Source: an uncultured Bacilli bacterium (GTDB lineage Bacteria; Bacillota_I; Bacilli_A; RF39; UBA660). Taken from it: a DNA stretch of 25,390 nt. The stretch is taken from contig CANQFX010000007.1 of assembly GCA_947600015.1 (NCBI GenBank), positions 1 to 25,390 on the forward strand. Direction: 5' to 3'. The notes under the pieces were generated by a model. It saw only the letters and a list, made by a program, of their open reading frames with translations. It searched no databases and was not told the DNA's origin. The position numbers and the translations under genes are program-made. Shown here piece after piece: positions 24,020-25,390 of this stretch (the first letter of the stretch is position 1; each line of letters starts with the position of its first letter).

Positions 24020-24044
24020 TTGCACTCTTCCTTTTTTCATGTTT

Positions 24045-24073
24045 ATTTTATCATACTTTCTATTGTTATGCAA
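24045..24073 (-). promoter_or_regulatory. Promoter of the U32 / dGTPase-like operon
   Basis: On the minus strand TTGCAT (24068-24073) and TAAAAT (24045-24050) are 17 bases apart, 26 bases before the chosen ATG. It supports that start over the upstream ATG at 24148. Confidence 0.75.
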
Positions 24074-24124
24074 AATACGAAAACGATAAAATAACAAATC
24101 AAACTTGAAAACGGAAGAAGAAAA

Positions 24125-24180
24125 GAAAACCAAAAAGAAAAATTCCAAAAAGAAACCTGAAAAAATTGAGATTGGTTTTC
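24125..24180. repeat. Purine-rich stretch with 9-bp inverted repeat
   Basis: GAAAACCAA (24125-24133) and TTGGTTTTC (24172-24180) form a perfect inverted repeat with a 38-base interior that is almost all A/G on the plus strand. It could fold as a weak terminator-like hairpin before the plus-strand unit. No gene is supported between 24074 and 24204. Confidence 0.35.
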
Positions 24181-24204
24181 TTTTTGTTTGGTAAAAAGAG
24201 TGAT

Positions 24205-24242
24205 TTTACACTTGCTTTTTTTCGTGTTATAAAAACACGAAA
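24205..24242 (+). promoter_or_regulatory. Plus-strand promoter with overlapping operator-like palindrome
   Basis: On the plus strand TTTACA (24205-24210) and TATAAA (24228-24233) are 17 bases apart. A perfect palindrome, TTTCGTGTT / AACACGAAA (24220-24228 and 24234-24242, 5-base loop), covers the -10 and the likely transcription start. A protein bound there would block the promoter; alternatively the right arm alone would begin the transcript. It is the only plausible plus-strand promoter I found with a ribosome site after it. Confidence 0.5.
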
Positions 24243-24253
24243 GGAGGGATTTT

Positions 24254-24342
24254 ATGTCCAAATTCTACACGGCAAAATAGGATCACCCATTGCTCAAATC
24301 CAAAAATATACAGGACTTCCCCAAGAAGAAATTATGAAATGA
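24254..24342 (+). pseudogene. Plus-strand micro-ORF: 8 codons, or a 29-residue ORF with one base missing
   Basis: AAGGAGG (24241-24247) lies six bases before ATG 24254, but the frame stops after MSKFYTAK at TAG 24278-24280. One base added in the AAAA run at 24274-24277 would instead continue as IGSPIAQIQKYTGLPQEEI then MK, and stop at TGA 24340-24342, giving 29 residues. The restored tail resembles the small helix-turn-helix end (YTGLxxEEI) of Rpn/PD-(D/E)XK-type transposase proteins, so it may be a remnant. A regulatory leader peptide or a sequencing indel are other readings. It is the only gene-like unit on the plus strand and ends in the shared hairpin at 24337-24378. Confidence 0.35.
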
Positions 24343-24378
24343 TAAAAGCACTTACATTGCAAAGTGCTTTTATCATTT
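24337..24378. terminator. Strong bidirectional hairpin terminator
   Basis: A perfect 17-bp stem (24337-24353 paired with 24362-24378) with an 8-base loop ACATTGCA. It lies 14 bases past the stop of the minus-strand DUF3298-like gene and at the end of the plus-strand micro-unit. Its arms carry T-rich outer ends on both strands, so it can serve both convergent transcripts. Confidence 0.75.
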
Positions 24379-24392
24379 TAAAAAAGATTCTT

Positions 24393-25175
24393 TTATTGTA
24401 AGGCTTCTTTTGCCTCCGCTACTAAAAATTCATAATCACTTTCTTTAAAATACTCTTCTTCTCCATAAATAGAAGAAAATACAAAAGGTTTTAACGCAAT
24501 AAGATTTCCTGATTTTACAAAATAAGATACTTCATCCAAATAATTTTCTATTCCACGATACAATAAGAAGCAAGAATAATTACATTCTTTAGGATCCATA
24601 TATTCCTCACTTACCTCAGAATAAAATTTTTTAAAATTACTTTCAATTTTTGCTTCTACATCTGATTCACTGACATGATAAAACTCTAATAAGGCTTCAT
24701 CGGAAATTACATTTAAAGAATTTAGATTAATATTATACGTGCGAAAATAAGGAGGTAGCGCATACTCCGCTTCACTATCTTCCCCTTTTAATATTAAGGA
24801 TAAAATCATCCCATTAATTTGATATTCATAAGTAAATTTATCCTTTGTTGAAAAAGCACTAGCAAACGTTTTTATATCTTCATTTACTGCTCGGACTCCT
24901 TCTGACTTAATATTAATATAAGGAATTGCCCTAGTTTTTGCATCTTTTGTTATACCATTAATCTCATAGATAATATATTTGCTTTTATCTTCTTTTATAT
25001 TATTATAATTCCTATTATTATTTCTTATAAACGAAAATAAAATGATAGCCAGTATAACGCCAATAGAAGCAACAATTAATAAGATTCTTTTTTGTTGATG
25101 ATTTACCCATCCATTTCTCAATTCCTTTTTTTTATCAACCTTATTTTCCCCTGATTTTTTATTTTCTAAAATCAT
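24393..25175 (-). CDS. Membrane-anchored DUF4163/DUF3298-like extracytoplasmic protein
   Basis: A 260-residue protein with a charged cytoplasmic N-terminus (about 28 residues), one helix (about residues 30-50) and an extracytoplasmic domain. The opening YIIYEINGITKDAKTRAIPYINIK followed by VRAVNEDIKTFASAF resembles the DUF4163-DUF3298 arrangement of proteins such as RsiV and PdaC, which bind or act at the cell wall. A Cys pair lies in CNYSC. The gene begins nine bases after the NlpC/P60 stop, with AGGAGG overlapping that stop, so the two are co-transcribed. No sigma factor gene is adjacent in the window, so an anti-sigma role is not supported. Cell-wall binding is the cautious inference. Confidence 0.6.
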   Translation of the reverse strand: MILENKKSGENKVDKKKELRNGWVNHQQKRILLIVASIGVILAIILFSFIRNNNRNYNNIKEDKSKYIIYEINGITKDAKTRAIPYINIKSEGVRAVNEDIKTFASAFSTKDKFTYEYQINGMILSLILKGEDSEAEYALPPYFRTYNINLNSLNVISDEALLEFYHVSESDVEAKIESNFKKFYSEVSEEYMDPKECNYSCFLLYRGIENYLDEVSYFVKSGNLIALKPFVFSSIYGEEEYFKESDYEFLVAEAKEALQ

Positions 25176-25184
25176 TCGTTCCTC

Positions 25185-25390
25185 CTAATTTAATCCATTA
25201 ATTCGCATAATACCTAACACAGCATGACTAGAAACATTTCGATAATCTGAATCAATTGTAACTCCTGCTCTACTTGATTTCGCATGAACAATTTCATTAC
25301 CATTTCCTGTTAGAATACCTACATGATTTGCATTTGCACCACTTCCAAACATCACTAAATCTCCTGCTCTAATATCGGAAGCATTTACAA
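25185..25390 (-). CDS. NlpC/P60 peptidoglycan hydrolase, C-terminal end (5' part outside window)
   Basis: The last 67 residues of an NlpC/P60 domain. IRAGDLVMFG, then HVGILTGNGNEIVHAKS, is the characteristic second half of the fold; the His of HVGI is the catalytic His, and the Cys partner lies upstream outside the window. These enzymes cut the peptide stems of peptidoglycan. Translation runs in frame from the right edge to TAG at 25185-25187. It is followed at nine bases by the membrane-anchored DUF3298-like gene. Since the start is missing, signal peptide and wall-binding domains cannot be judged. Confidence 0.85.
   Translation of the reverse strand, partial: VNASDIRAGDLVMFGSGANANHVGILTGNGNEIVHAKSSRAGVTIDSDYRNVSSHAVLGIMRINGLN

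Noticed and set aside
24020..24148. N-terminal 43-residue extension of the short U32-like protein from ATG 24148
   Set aside because: It is hydrophobic and low-complexity, overlaps the promoter at 24045-24073, and a far better ribosome site precedes ATG 24019.
24043..24261. 72-codon minus-strand ORF rich in Phe and Ser
   Set aside because: It is the complement of a purine-rich intergenic stretch, lacks a clear ribosome site and overlaps the promoter regions of both flanking units.
1..25390. Mycoplasma-type code with TGA as Trp
   Set aside because: Conserved Trp residues are encoded by TGG, and TGA ends ORFs at well-formed ATGA overlaps with following genes.
1..25390. Integrative conjugative element
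   Set aside because: No relaxase, integrase, VirD4, attachment-site repeats or tRNA gene is visible; the T4SS-like genes alone do not show mobility.
1..25390. CRISPR array, rRNA, tRNA or insertion sequence
   Set aside because: No spaced direct repeats, cloverleaf-like segments or full transposase frames were found by reading both strands.

Overview
The window is a strongly AT-rich chromosomal segment from a low-GC Gram-positive (Firmicutes-like) bacterium. Every recognisable gene lies on the minus strand, Shine-Dalgarno sites (AGGAGG, GAGGTGA) are strong, and sigma-A type promoters with exact 17-base spacers recur. Trp is written TGG and TGA is a stop, so the standard bacterial code applies, not the Mycoplasma code. 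The combination of a GreA-type housekeeping block, a class B-like sortase and no outer-membrane secretin suggests a monoderm, plausibly an uncultured gut Bacilli/Erysipelotrichia/RF39-type lineage. That placement is an inference.

Right end, read in the direction of transcription from 25390 down to 19217: the 3' end of an NlpC/P60 cell-wall hydrolase and a membrane-anchored DUF3298/4163-like protein end at a 17-bp perfect hairpin. Next comes a small plus-strand transcription unit (promoter, operator-like palindrome, perfect Shine-Dalgarno, 8-codon or broken 29-codon ORF, shared terminator). It is followed by a housekeeping operon of a U32-like protein, a U32 family tRNA-hydroxylation protein and an HD-domain dGTPase-like protein. 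greA has its own promoter and terminator, and an unrecognised protein follows.

Left 19 kb, from 18974 down to 1: one long co-directional locus joins two machines normally seen apart. The first part is Tad/Flp pilus-like: an uncharacterised membrane protein, a fibre-like surface protein, a class B sortase, a 960-residue Cys-rich secreted protein, a TadE-like protein, CpaB, the CpaF ATPase, TadB and TadC. An internal promoter then precedes a 52-residue Flp-like pilin, a second TadE-like protein, TadZ/CpaE and a VirB2-like small membrane protein. A terminator closes that segment, and its 3' arm doubles as the -35 of the next promoter. The last part is type IV secretion-like: a second VirB2-like domain fused to a large exported ectodomain, a VirB6/TrbL-like protein, a PrgI/TcpE (VirB3-like) protein and a VirB4 ATPase split into two overlapping ORFs, the second running off the left end.

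The simplest reading is a surface-assembly or secretion apparatus in which the CpaF/TadB/TadC platform polymerises pilin, while the VirB3/B4/B6/B2-like set forms a second inner-membrane assembly in the same locus. CpaF and VirB11 are homologues, so CpaF could serve both halves. No relaxase, VirD4 coupling protein, prepilin peptidase, integrase or direct repeats are visible, so conjugation is not shown. No CRISPR array, rRNA, tRNA or insertion sequence was found.
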